Shown here piece after piece: positions 1-5,208 of a stretch of DNA of 5,664 nt (positions are counted from its first letter, which is position 1; every line of letters begins with the position of its first letter). Made by a program: the position numbers and the translations under genes. The notes beneath the pieces were generated by a model. That model was not told the origin of the DNA. It worked only from the letters and a program-made list of their open reading frames with translations, and searched no databases. This DNA comes from Alphaproteobacteria bacterium (GTDB taxonomy: Bacteria; Pseudomonadota; Alphaproteobacteria; Rickettsiales; JABSSG01): positions 1-5,664 of the forward strand of contig JAHZKS010000041.1 in NCBI GenBank assembly GCA_022600235.1, in the 5' to 3' direction.

Positions 1-142
1 AGAGATGGTAATGCCAGGTGATAATGTGAAGTTGAAGGTATCATTAATAGCGCCTATAGCTATGGATGAAGGATTAAGATTTGCAATAAGAGAAGGCGGT
101 AGAACAGTTGGAGCTGGTGTCGTCTCTAAAATTTTGAAATAG
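1..142 (+). CDS. tuf: Elongation factor Tu, C-terminal 46 residues (5' truncated by window)
   Basis: EF-Tu is the GTPase that brings aminoacyl-tRNA to the ribosomal A site. Only the end of its C-terminal beta-barrel domain is present. The frame begins at base 2 and reads EMVMPGDNVK, then APIAMDEGLRFAIREGGRTV and GAGVVSKILK, ending in TAG at 140-142. The MVMPGDN and GLRFAIREGGRTVGAGVV stretches are almost invariant in bacterial EF-Tu. The GTP-binding domain lies upstream of the window. The gene ends 10 bases before rpsJ, a linkage seen in many alphaproteobacteria, and is probably co-transcribed with the ribosomal genes. Nothing looks degraded. Whether a second tuf copy exists elsewhere cannot be judged here. 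Confidence 0.97.
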   Translation, partial: EMVMPGDNVKLKVSLIAPIAMDEGLRFAIREGGRTVGAGVVSKILK

Positions 143-152
143 TGTAGTTGTT

Positions 153-473
153 ATGAGTAACCAGAGGATTAGAATTAGATTGCAGGCTTTTGATCATATG
201 TTGCTTGATCAGGCTTCTAAAGAGATCGTGAGTACGGTTAAGCGTACTGGGGCAGAAATTAGCGGTCCTATTCCTGTGCCTACTAATATTGAGAAATACA
301 CTGTGATAAAAGGTCCTCATGTGAATAAGGATTCTAGAGAGCAATTTGAAATCAGAAAGCATAAAAGGCTGGTAATAATAGATTATTCTACTCCAGAAAC
401 TATTAATGCTCTTATGAAAGTAGATTTAGCTTGTGGAGTTGATGTTGAAATCAAAGTTGGTGCAAACGAATGA
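153..473 (+). CDS. rpsJ: 30S ribosomal protein S10 (NusE)
   Basis: S10 is a component of the 30S head. In many bacteria it also acts as NusE, which with NusB joins the antitermination complex and contacts NusG. The 106-residue product matches the family (E. coli 103). It opens with NQRIRIRLQAFDH, carries the S10 signature around GPIPVPT (38-44), then HVNKDSREQFE (56-66), and ends with LACGVDVEIKVG plus a short ANE extension. The ATG at 153 gives the family-typical N-terminus. There is no convincing Shine-Dalgarno sequence in the 10 bases after tuf, so initiation may depend on ribosomes finishing tuf. Its TGA stop overlaps the rplC start in ATGA at 470-473, which suggests translational coupling. 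Confidence 0.98.
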   Translation: MSNQRIRIRLQAFDHMLLDQASKEIVSTVKRTGAEISGPIPVPTNIEKYTVIKGPHVNKDSREQFEIRKHKRLVIIDYSTPETINALMKVDLACGVDVEIKVGANE

Positions 474-1291
474 GTAGAGTAGGTGTAATAGCAAAAAAGA
501 TAGGGATGTCTGCGGTATTTAGTAGTGATGGCGCTAGAGTTCCTGTTACAATGCTTCAGTTAGACAATTGTCATGTTGTCGGAAAAAGGGAACAGTCTAG
601 AGATGGCTATACGGCGCTTCAGGTTGGTGCTACGGATTTCAAAAATATCGCAAAGGTTTCTAAGCCTATGCAGGGTTTCTTCAAAAAGAATAATGTTTCT
701 CCTAAAAAGAAAATCGCAGAATTCAGAGTTTCTGAAGGTGCAATGTTAGATGTTGGTTCAAAAATTGACGTAGATCATTATGTGCCTGGTCAATTTATTG
801 ATGTGAGCGGTACATCTATAGGTAAAGGGTTTGCTGGTGTTATGAAGAGGCATAATTTTGGTGGTCTTAGGGCTTCTCATGGTGTGTCTGTTTCTCATAG
901 ATCTCATGGTTCTACTGGTCAATGTCAAGATCCTGGTCGTGTTTTTAAGGGTAAAAAAATGGCAGGTCAGATGGGTAATGTAGGTGTTACAGTTCAGAAT
1001 CTTAAAATTATATCCGTTGATAAGGAAAATGGAGTGATTTTAGTAAAAGGTGCTGTGCCTGGTTCGAAAAGTTCTTATGTTATTGTAAATGATGCTGTAA
1101 AAAGAGCTTTGCCAGGAGATGCTCCGTACCCTGGTGTAAAAAAATCAGAAAATGTTGAAGCTCCTATAGAGAATGTTGAAGTTCAAGAAAGTCCAAATAT
1201 AGATTCTGCTGAATCAGTTGATGTAGTAAAAGATTCAGGAGTTTCAGAGGAGGCTTCTAATAAAGAAGATGAGAATAAACAGGTAGATTAA
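470..1291 (+). CDS. rplC: 50S ribosomal protein L3 with long acidic C-terminal tail
   Basis: L3 is an early-assembly 50S protein whose central loop reaches toward the peptidyl transferase centre. The body is typical: GVIAKKIGM at the start, DVSGTSIGKGFAGVMKRHNF (111-130), SHRSHGSTGQCQDPGRVFKG (142-161) and KKMAGQMGN (162-170). The Gln at 151 in the GQ pair aligns with the residue that PrmB methylates in E. coli L3. The product is 273 residues against 209 in E. coli. The excess is a tail after about residue 222; residues 226-273 hold 15 Asp/Glu and only 3 Lys, so it is strongly negative and probably disordered. Other alphaproteobacterial L3 proteins also have extensions, so this may be lineage-typical in position. 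The tail is in frame and ends in TAA one base before rplD. An A7 run marks the body/tail boundary. Confidence 0.97.
   Translation: MSRVGVIAKKIGMSAVFSSDGARVPVTMLQLDNCHVVGKREQSRDGYTALQVGATDFKNIAKVSKPMQGFFKKNNVSPKKKIAEFRVSEGAMLDVGSKIDVDHYVPGQFIDVSGTSIGKGFAGVMKRHNFGGLRASHGVSVSHRSHGSTGQCQDPGRVFKGKKMAGQMGNVGVTVQNLKIISVDKENGVILVKGAVPGSKSSYVIVNDAVKRALPGDAPYPGVKKSENVEAPIENVEVQESPNIDSAESVDVVKDSGVSEEASNKEDENKQVD
1148..1189 (+). repeat. Two imperfect 21-base units in the L3 tail
   Basis: Two adjacent 21-base units (1148-1168 and 1169-1189) each begin with GARAATGTTGAAG and encode ENVE followed by three other residues (API, then VQE). The first 12 bases differ only at one third codon position, while the rest of each unit has diverged. 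It could be an old in-frame duplication that helped grow the tail, or chance in a low-complexity segment. Confidence 0.45.
1280..1286 (+). promoter_or_regulatory. Weak ribosome binding site supporting the GTG start of rplD
   Basis: CAGGTAG lies at the end of rplC, with AGGT matching part of the anti-Shine-Dalgarno complement and six bases separating the element from the GTG at 1293. An in-frame TAG at 1284-1286 blocks any earlier start. A similar AGGTAG element precedes rplN, the other GTG-started gene. Confidence 0.5.
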
Positions 1292-1292
1292 A

Positions 1293-1919
1293 GTGAAAGT
1301 AAAGATTTTAAATTTTGATAATAAAGAAGTTGGTACAGTTTCATTGGATCCTGCTGTGTATTCGCAAGAGGTGAGAAAGGATATACTTCATCGTGTTGTT
1401 GAGTGGCAGAGAGCTAAAAGTAGATCTGGTACTCATAAAACAAAAGGAATAAGTGAGATTTCTGGTACTACCAAAAAGCCATTTAAGCAGAAAGGTACTG
1501 GTAATGCTAGACAAGGTAGCTTGAGATCTCCTCAGATGAGAGGTGGTGCTGTGATTTTTGGACCAGTTGTTAGAGATCATGCTCATAAAATTCAGAAGAA
1601 AGTAAGGCTTCTTGCTTTAAAGATGGCTTTGTCTATGAAGGTTGCAGAGAAGAAGTTTGTTGCTTTGGAAAATTTAAACTTGTCTTCTCATAAAACAAAA
1701 GATTTATTAGGCAAGATATCAAAAATGGGATTAAATTCTCCTTTGATAGTTGGATTGGATAAAGATGCTGATAAGAATTTTATGTTGGCTTATAGAAATA
1801 TAAAAAATTTAAACGCTATCCCAACTGGTGGTGTGAACGTGTACGATATTTTAAAGAGTGACCATTTAGTGCTTACAAGTAGTGCTATTAAGGAAATAAC
1901 AGAGCAATTGAGTAAGTAG
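1293..1919 (+). CDS. rplD: 50S ribosomal protein L4
   Basis: L4 is a 50S protein with a globular surface domain and a long loop lining the peptide exit tunnel. In E. coli it also represses its own operon. The product has 208 residues (E. coli 201). The loop spans roughly residues 43-98 and includes GTTKKPFKQKGTGNARQGS; Lys67 aligns with E. coli Lys63, where changes give macrolide resistance. The C-terminal part (SPLIVGLDKDADKNFMLAYR, 149-168) fits the Rossmann-like globular domain. It starts at GTG, one base after the rplC stop; this is the only start giving a full-length protein. It ends in TAG two bases before rplW. Autogenous control as in E. coli is doubtful, because no S10 leader fits in the 10-base tuf-rpsJ gap. 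Confidence 0.97.
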   Translation: MKVKILNFDNKEVGTVSLDPAVYSQEVRKDILHRVVEWQRAKSRSGTHKTKGISEISGTTKKPFKQKGTGNARQGSLRSPQMRGGAVIFGPVVRDHAHKIQKKVRLLALKMALSMKVAEKKFVALENLNLSSHKTKDLLGKISKMGLNSPLIVGLDKDADKNFMLAYRNIKNLNAIPTGGVNVYDILKSDHLVLTSSAIKEITEQLSK

Positions 1920-1921
1920 AG

Positions 1922-2218
1922 ATGAGACAAGTAGAGTTATATGATGTAATTAGGTGTCCTATAGTAAGTGAGAAATCTAGTATTTTGTCATCTTACAGAA
2001 AATATGTGTTTAAGGTGCAGCCTGATTCTACAAAAGCTCAAGTAAAAAGAGCGATAGAGTCTATTTTCAAGGTTAAAGTAACGAAAGTTAACATCATCAA
2101 TACAAAAGGGAAGACTAAGACATTTAGGGGAGTCAAAGGCGTTCAGAATGATGTTAAGAAAGCTATCGTAACCTTGAGTGATAAGCATGAAATTGATTTA
2201 AGTGTGGGAGTGAAATAA
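1922..2218 (+). CDS. rplW: 50S ribosomal protein L23
   Basis: L23 sits at the exit of the peptide tunnel and is the docking site for trigger factor and SRP. The product has 98 residues (E. coli 100). It shows the N-terminal DVIRCPIVSEKSS segment, in which Glu17 aligns with the exposed Glu18 of E. coli L23 that contacts trigger factor. It also has KYVFKVQPDSTKAQVKRAIE (27-46), a basic loop KTKTFRG, and the family signature KKAIVTL (79-85). The loop points into the tunnel in known structures. The start lies two bases after the rplD stop with only a weak purine-rich upstream stretch. The TAA stop shares a base with the rplB ATG (TAATG), which suggests coupling. Confidence 0.97.
   Translation: MRQVELYDVIRCPIVSEKSSILSSYRKYVFKVQPDSTKAQVKRAIESIFKVKVTKVNIINTKGKTKTFRGVKGVQNDVKKAIVTLSDKHEIDLSVGVK
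2206..2210 (+). promoter_or_regulatory. Ribosome binding site for rplB
   Basis: GGGAG within the end of rplW lies seven bases before the ATG at 2218. It is a reasonable Shine-Dalgarno match and supports starting rplB at the TAATG overlap. Confidence 0.6.
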
Positions 2219-3042
2219 TGGTATTAAAAACTTTTAACCCAGATACTGCAGGAAGAAGAGGTTTAATTCAGGTTGATAAATCTGCTCTTTGGAAAGGGAA
2301 GCCTTATAAGTCTTTGACTTCTGGTTTATCTAAAACTGGTGGTAGAAATAATAGCGGTAGAATCACATCATGGCATAAGGGTGGTGGTCATAAAAGAGTT
2401 TACAGGCTTATTGACTTTAAAAGGTCTAAAAGAGACATGGAAGCTACTGTGGAAAGAATCGAATATGATCCAAATAGAACAGCTTTTATAGCTTTGGTAA
2501 AATATAAAGATGGTCAGATGTCTTATATTGTTGCACCAAATGGTTTGAAGGATAAGGATGTGATTTCTGCTGGTGAGAATGTTGATATTAAAGTTGGTAA
2601 CGCTTTACCATTAAGTTCAATTCCTGTTGGTACTACGGTGCATAATGTTGAATTGAAGCCAGGAAAAGGAGGTCAGTTAGCTCGTTCTGCTGGTAGTTCT
2701 GTGAAAATTGAAAGTAAGGACTCTGGGTATGTGTTAATAAAGCTTAGATCTGGTGAAGTTAGAAAAGTTTTAGCTGAGTGCTATGCAACTATTGGCTCTG
2801 TTTCTAATCCAGATCAACAAAATGTGAAGATGGGTAAGGCTGGTAGAAATAGATGGCTTGGTAGAAGGCCTACAGTTAGAGGTGTGGCTATGAACCCTGT
2901 TGATCACCCGCATGGTGGTGGTGAAGGAAAGACATCAGGTGGTAGACATCCTGTGACTCCATGGGGTAAGCCTACTAAGGGTAAACGTACAAGAAGTAAT
3001 AAGAGAACGCAAATGTTCATAGTAAAAAGGAGGAAGAAGTAG
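2218..3042 (+). CDS. rplB: 50S ribosomal protein L2
   Basis: L2 is one of the most conserved 50S proteins, needed for subunit association and for the peptidyl transferase region. The 274 residues match the family (E. coli 273). Conserved blocks include the KTGGRNNSGRITSWHKGGGH start (39-58), the central SH3-like region, MGKAGRNRWLGRRPTVRGVA (205-224), and the signature VDHPHGGGEGKTSGGRHPV (228-246). His230 aligns with E. coli His229, a residue implicated in peptidyl transferase function. The C-terminus is strongly basic (KGKRTRSNKRTQMFIVKRRK). It abuts rpsS with no gap, and its 3' end carries the strongest Shine-Dalgarno in the window. Confidence 0.98.
   Translation: MVLKTFNPDTAGRRGLIQVDKSALWKGKPYKSLTSGLSKTGGRNNSGRITSWHKGGGHKRVYRLIDFKRSKRDMEATVERIEYDPNRTAFIALVKYKDGQMSYIVAPNGLKDKDVISAGENVDIKVGNALPLSSIPVGTTVHNVELKPGKGGQLARSAGSSVKIESKDSGYVLIKLRSGEVRKVLAECYATIGSVSNPDQQNVKMGKAGRNRWLGRRPTVRGVAMNPVDHPHGGGEGKTSGGRHPVTPWGKPTKGKRTRSNKRTQMFIVKRRKK
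3027..3033 (+). promoter_or_regulatory. Strong ribosome binding site for rpsS
   Basis: AAGGAGG inside the last codons of rplB lies nine bases before the rpsS ATG at 3043. This is the best Shine-Dalgarno match in the window. It is also coding sequence for the basic end of L2 (KRRKK), so protein and translation signals overlap here. Confidence 0.85.
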
Positions 3043-3321
3043 ATGGCTAGATCAGCATGGAAGCCCCCATTTGTAGATGGGTTTTTATTAAAAAAAGTAG
3101 AGGCGGCTCTTGAAAGTAATAACACTAGGCCGATTAAGACTATGTCTAGAAGATCTACTATATTACCTAATTTTGTTGGGTTAACTTTTGAAGTTTATAA
3201 CGGTAAAAAATATTTGCCAGTGCAAGTAAAAGAAGAAATGGTTGGAACAAAGCTAGGAGTTTATTCTGGCACAAGAACTTTCCATGGGCATTCTGGTGAT
3301 AAAAAAGTAAAAAGAGTATAG
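3043..3321 (+). CDS. rpsS: 30S ribosomal protein S19
   Basis: S19 is a 30S head protein that pairs with S13 near the A-site tRNA and subunit bridges. The product has 92 residues (E. coli 92). Typical elements are the RSAWK..FVDGFLLKKVE start, SRRSTILPNFVGLTFEVYNG (35-54), LPVQVKEEMVGTKLG (58-72) and the C-terminal TRTFHGHSGDKKVKRV. Two usually conserved spots differ: the common KGPF is KPPF (Pro8), and the Trp commonly found in TWSRRS is Met34. GTRTF also replaces the usual PTRT. The frame is intact and surrounded by normal genes, so I read these as lineage variation, not decay. It starts directly after the rplB stop behind a strong Shine-Dalgarno. Confidence 0.96.
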   Translation: MARSAWKPPFVDGFLLKKVEAALESNNTRPIKTMSRRSTILPNFVGLTFEVYNGKKYLPVQVKEEMVGTKLGVYSGTRTFHGHSGDKKVKRV

Positions 3322-3323
3322 AT

Positions 3324-3695
3324 ATGGCTAAAACAAAAACTGGTTTAAGAAAAGAAAACCAAGCTATTGCAAAAGTAAAGTCTATGAGAGTTAGCCCTAC
3401 TAAGCTTAATTTAGTAGCTGGTGTTATCAGAAAGATGAAAGTTGAAGAAGCTCTTGTGCAGCTTGAATTCATGAAGAGGCGTATATCTAAAGAAGTAAAA
3501 GTGTGCTTAGAATCAGCTATAGCAAATGCTGAGAACAACCACAATTTAAATATTGATAACTTATTTATATCAGAAGTGTTGGTAAGTAAGTCGTTGGTGA
3601 TGAAGAGAATTAGGCCAAGAGCTAAAGGTAGGTCTGCAAGGATTTTTAAGCCTTTTAGTAGGTTAACTATTATTTTAGAAGAGAGTAAGGAGTAG
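3324..3695 (+). CDS. rplV: 50S ribosomal protein L22
   Basis: L22 has a globular part at the 50S surface and a long beta-hairpin that helps form the tunnel constriction next to L4. The product has 123 residues (E. coli 110). The extra length is mainly an N-terminal segment (MAKTKTGLRKENQA) of the kind I recall from alphaproteobacteria. Then follow MRVSPTKLNLVAGVIR (21-36), CLESAIANAENNHNLNID (61-78) and the hairpin plus C-terminal strand KSLVMKRIRPRAKGRSARIF (89-108). Met93-Lys94-Arg95 match the MKR at the hairpin tip, deleted in a classic E. coli erythromycin-resistant mutant. It begins two bases after rpsS with only a weak upstream purine run, and its 3' end holds the rpsC binding site. Confidence 0.97.
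   Translation: MAKTKTGLRKENQAIAKVKSMRVSPTKLNLVAGVIRKMKVEEALVQLEFMKRRISKEVKVCLESAIANAENNHNLNIDNLFISEVLVSKSLVMKRIRPRAKGRSARIFKPFSRLTIILEESKE
3687..3692 (+). promoter_or_regulatory. Ribosome binding site for rpsC
   Basis: AAGGAG at the end of rplV lies seven bases before the rpsC ATG at 3700, a good Shine-Dalgarno in sequence and spacing. Confidence 0.75.
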
Positions 3696-3699
3696 TATT

Positions 3700-4338
3700 A
3701 TGGGTCAGAAAGTAAATCCTATAGGATATAGGCTTGGATTTAATAAAAATTGGGATTCTCGTTGGTTTGCAAAAGGCCAAGATTATGCTAAGTATTTATT
3801 TGAAGATTTCCAAATTAGAAAATATATAAAAGATCATTTGAAAACAGCAGCTGTAAGTAAAGTTACTATTGAAAGGTCAGCAAAAAAGATGACCGTATTT
3901 ATACATTCTGCAAGGCCAGGAATTATTATAGGTAAAAAAGGTTCTGATATTGAGCAAGTTAAAAAAAAGGTGTCTTCTATAGTGAGTGTTGGTGAAGTAT
4001 TTATCAATATTGTAGAGGTAAAAAAGCCAGAACTTGATGCTCAATTAATAGCTGATGGTATTGCTCAGCAACTAAGTAAAAGAATTTCTTTTAGAAAGGC
4101 TATGAAGCGTTCTATGCAGTCTGCAATGAAGTTTGGTGCTGCTGGAATAAAAGTAAAATGTTCAGGAAGACTTGGTGGTGCTGAGATAGCGCGTGCTGAG
4201 TGGTATAAAGAAGGTAGAGTTCCGCTACATACTAAAAGGTCTGATATAGATTATGCAATATCAAGAGCGGATACTACATATGGTGTGATCGGTGTAACCG
4301 TTCATGTCTATAAAGGCGAAAAATTAAAATATAACTGA
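3700..4338 (+). CDS. rpsC: 30S ribosomal protein S3
   Basis: S3 lies at the mRNA entry side of the 30S subunit and contributes to mRNA unwinding. The product has 212 residues. The N-terminus GQKVNPIGYRLG (2-13) is typical. A type II KH domain follows, with the GxxG loop in ARPGIIIGKKGSDIEQVKKK (71-90). The basic helix FRKAMKRSMQ (131-140) aligns with the E. coli mRNA-entry residues Arg131, Arg132 and Lys135; the second is Lys133 here, a conservative change. The C-terminal domain contains SGRLGGAEIARAEWYKEGRV (155-174) and PLHTKRSDIDYA. The protein stops soon after YKGEKL, about 20 residues shorter than E. coli S3 (233), whose variable basic tail is absent. The stop is TGA, 14 bases before rplP. 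Confidence 0.97.
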   Translation: MGQKVNPIGYRLGFNKNWDSRWFAKGQDYAKYLFEDFQIRKYIKDHLKTAAVSKVTIERSAKKMTVFIHSARPGIIIGKKGSDIEQVKKKVSSIVSVGEVFINIVEVKKPELDAQLIADGIAQQLSKRISFRKAMKRSMQSAMKFGAAGIKVKCSGRLGGAEIARAEWYKEGRVPLHTKRSDIDYAISRADTTYGVIGVTVHVYKGEKLKYN

Positions 4339-4352
4339 TTTTAGTAAATATT

Positions 4353-4766
4353 ATGTTGAGTCCAAAAAAGACAAAATATAGAAAGGCCCATAAGGGAAAG
4401 ATACACGGTTTAGCGAAAGGTGGTACTGACTTATTATTTGGATCTTATGGTGTGAAATCTATCGAGCCAGAAAGAATCACTGCAAGGCAAATTGAGGCTG
4501 CGAGGCGTGCTATTGTAAGGTATTTAAGAAAAAGTGGTCGTGTGTGGATTAGAATTTTCCCAGATGTTCCTGTGAGTAAAAAGCCTGCAGAAGTAAGAAT
4601 GGGTAGTGGTAAAGGTAATCCAGAATTTTGGGCTTGTAGAGTAAAGCCAGGTAAGATTTTATTTGAATTAGAGGGTGTTGAAGAAGATGTAGCAAAGCTT
4701 GCTCTTACAAAGGCTTCTGCAAAACTTCCTATAAAGACACGCTTTATAAAGAGAATAGAAGGATAG
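4353..4766 (+). CDS. rplP: 50S ribosomal protein L16
   Basis: L16 is a late-assembling 50S protein near the A-site tRNA elbow and helps organise the peptidyl transferase region. The product has 137 residues (E. coli 136). It shows the standard MLSPKKTKYRKAHKGK start, LTARQIEAARRA-like RITARQIEAARRAIVRYLRK (41-60), the first signature GRVWIRIFPD (62-71) and the second signature RMGSGKGNPEFW (82-93). Arg82 aligns with E. coli Arg81, hydroxylated there by YcfD/RoxA. ASAKLPIKTRF (121-131) closes the fold. One residue seems inserted before the first conserved helix relative to E. coli. The 14-base gap after rpsC has no clear Shine-Dalgarno, so initiation may be coupled or start from an unstructured AU-rich leader. 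Confidence 0.97.
   Translation: MLSPKKTKYRKAHKGKIHGLAKGGTDLLFGSYGVKSIEPERITARQIEAARRAIVRYLRKSGRVWIRIFPDVPVSKKPAEVRMGSGKGNPEFWACRVKPGKILFELEGVEEDVAKLALTKASAKLPIKTRFIKRIEG
4759..4763 (+). promoter_or_regulatory. Ribosome binding site for rpmC
   Basis: AAGGA at the end of rplP lies six bases before the rpmC ATG at 4770 and supports that start. Confidence 0.6.
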
Positions 4767-4769
4767 ACT

Positions 4770-4973
4770 ATGAAAATAAAAGATTTAAGAGCAAAAAAAA
4801 CGGACGAATTAAGCAAGAATTTATTAGAATTCAAGAAAGAATTGTTTAATTTAAGATTCCAAAAAGTATCTGGTGAGTTGACAAAAACCCATAGAATCAG
4901 GTATATAAGGAGGTCTGTTGCTAAAATAGAGACTTTATTAAACGAAAAAATTGAGGAAAAAAACAATGCCTAA
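4770..4973 (+). CDS. rpmC: 50S ribosomal protein L29
   Basis: L29 is a small two-helix protein next to L23 at the tunnel exit, contributing to the platform for nascent-chain factors. The product has 67 residues (E. coli 63), almost entirely predicted helix. It shows MKIKDLRAKKTDEL, then the family pattern LFNLRFQKVSGELTKTHRIR (25-44) followed by YIRRSVAKIETLLNEK. It starts three bases after the rplP stop. Its last eight bases overlap the start of rpsQ, the longest overlap in the window, so the two are probably translationally coupled. Confidence 0.96.
   Translation: MKIKDLRAKKTDELSKNLLEFKKELFNLRFQKVSGELTKTHRIRYIRRSVAKIETLLNEKIEEKNNA
4953..4956 (+). promoter_or_regulatory. Ribosome binding site that decides the rpsQ start
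   Basis: GAGG lies nine bases before the ATG at 4966, separated from it by an A-rich stretch. A TTG at 4951 is in frame and would add five residues, but it overlaps this element and has no Shine-Dalgarno of its own. The ATG is therefore the better start. Confidence 0.65.
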
Positions 4974-5193
4974 GAGAATTTTAAAAGGCAAGGTGCTCAG
5001 TGATAGTGCTGCTAAAACATTAGTTGTAGAAGTGCAGAGACGTTTTAGACATCCTGTATATAAGAAAGCTTTGACCAGATCAAAGAAATACCATGCTCAT
5101 GATGAGAAGGAGAAATTTAAAGTAAATGATTTTGTTCAGATAGTGGAATCAAAGCCATTTTCTAAAACAAAAAGATTTGAAGTAATATATTAA
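4966..5193 (+). CDS. rpsQ: 30S ribosomal protein S17
   Basis: S17 is an OB-fold primary 16S rRNA-binding protein of the 30S body. From the ATG at 4966 the product is 75 residues, beginning MPKRILKGKVLSDSAAKTLV as expected for alphaproteobacterial S17; a TTG start at 4951 would add MRKKT and is less likely. Conserved parts are VEVQRRFRHPVYKK (21-34), the KYHAHDE loop (41-47) and the signature region ending ESKPFSKTKRF (61-71). The usual GD..I.E.RPLSKTKRW is here ND..QIVESKPFSKTKRF, which is divergent but recognisable. The protein ends right after the last strand, with no C-terminal tail. It overlaps rpmC by eight bases and is followed by a 15-base gap before rplN. Confidence 0.95.
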   Translation: MPKRILKGKVLSDSAAKTLVVEVQRRFRHPVYKKALTRSKKYHAHDEKEKFKVNDFVQIVESKPFSKTKRFEVIY

Positions 5194-5197
5194 AATT

Positions 5198-5201
5198 AGG
5201 T
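5198..5201 (+). promoter_or_regulatory. Weak ribosome binding site supporting the GTG start of rplN
   Basis: AGGT in the 15-base rpsQ-rplN gap lies seven bases before the GTG at 5209. An in-frame TAG at 5197-5199 excludes any earlier start. This gap, where the S10 and spc operons are separate units in E. coli, contains no visible promoter or terminator hairpin. Confidence 0.5.
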
Positions 5202-5208
5202 AGTAAAG

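Larger units (their letters stand above)
1133..1288 (+). other. Acidic, low-complexity C-terminal extension of L3
   Basis: This segment encodes L3 residues 222-273, beyond the conserved body that ends near ALPGDAPYPG. It is rich in Glu, Asp, Ser, Asn and Val and contains no recognisable fold. Such a negative segment is unusual on a protein that must bind rRNA, so it most likely projects from the ribosome surface. That placement is inference. It is part of the same frame as L3 with no sign of a frameshift joining it to the body. Confidence 0.8.

Noticed and set aside
874..918. Repeated TCTCAT words in rplC
   Set aside because: They encode the conserved Ser-His-rich segment SHGVSVSHRSHGS of L3, which aligns with the E. 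coli protein; the repetition comes from codon choice.
3167..3544. Minus-strand frame of 125 codons opposite rpsS and rplV that looks membrane-like
   Set aside because: The hydrophobic runs are the complement of Lys/Glu-rich coding sequence; it spans two conserved genes on the other strand and has no independent support.
4339..4352. Possible promoter or terminator in the rpsC-rplP gap
   Set aside because: The 14 AU-rich bases contain no hairpin and no paired -35/-10 elements; the spacing is ordinary for this operon.
4793..4800. A8 run in rpmC (and another at 3961-3968 in rpsC) as possible frameshift sites
   Set aside because: Both lie in Lys-coding stretches of conserved proteins, with intact frames on both sides and no alternative product of plausible length.
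4951..4965. TTG start giving S17 five extra residues (MRKKT)
   Set aside because: The ATG at 4966 has GAGG nine bases upstream and yields the family-typical MPKRILKG start; the TTG has no Shine-Dalgarno and overlaps that element.
4445..4966. Minus-strand open frame of 173 codons opposite rplP and rpmC
   Set aside because: It lies wholly opposite two unmistakable ribosomal-protein genes, its translation is Phe/Ser/Leu-rich low-complexity sequence as expected from the complement of Lys/Glu-rich codons, and it has no recognisable motif.
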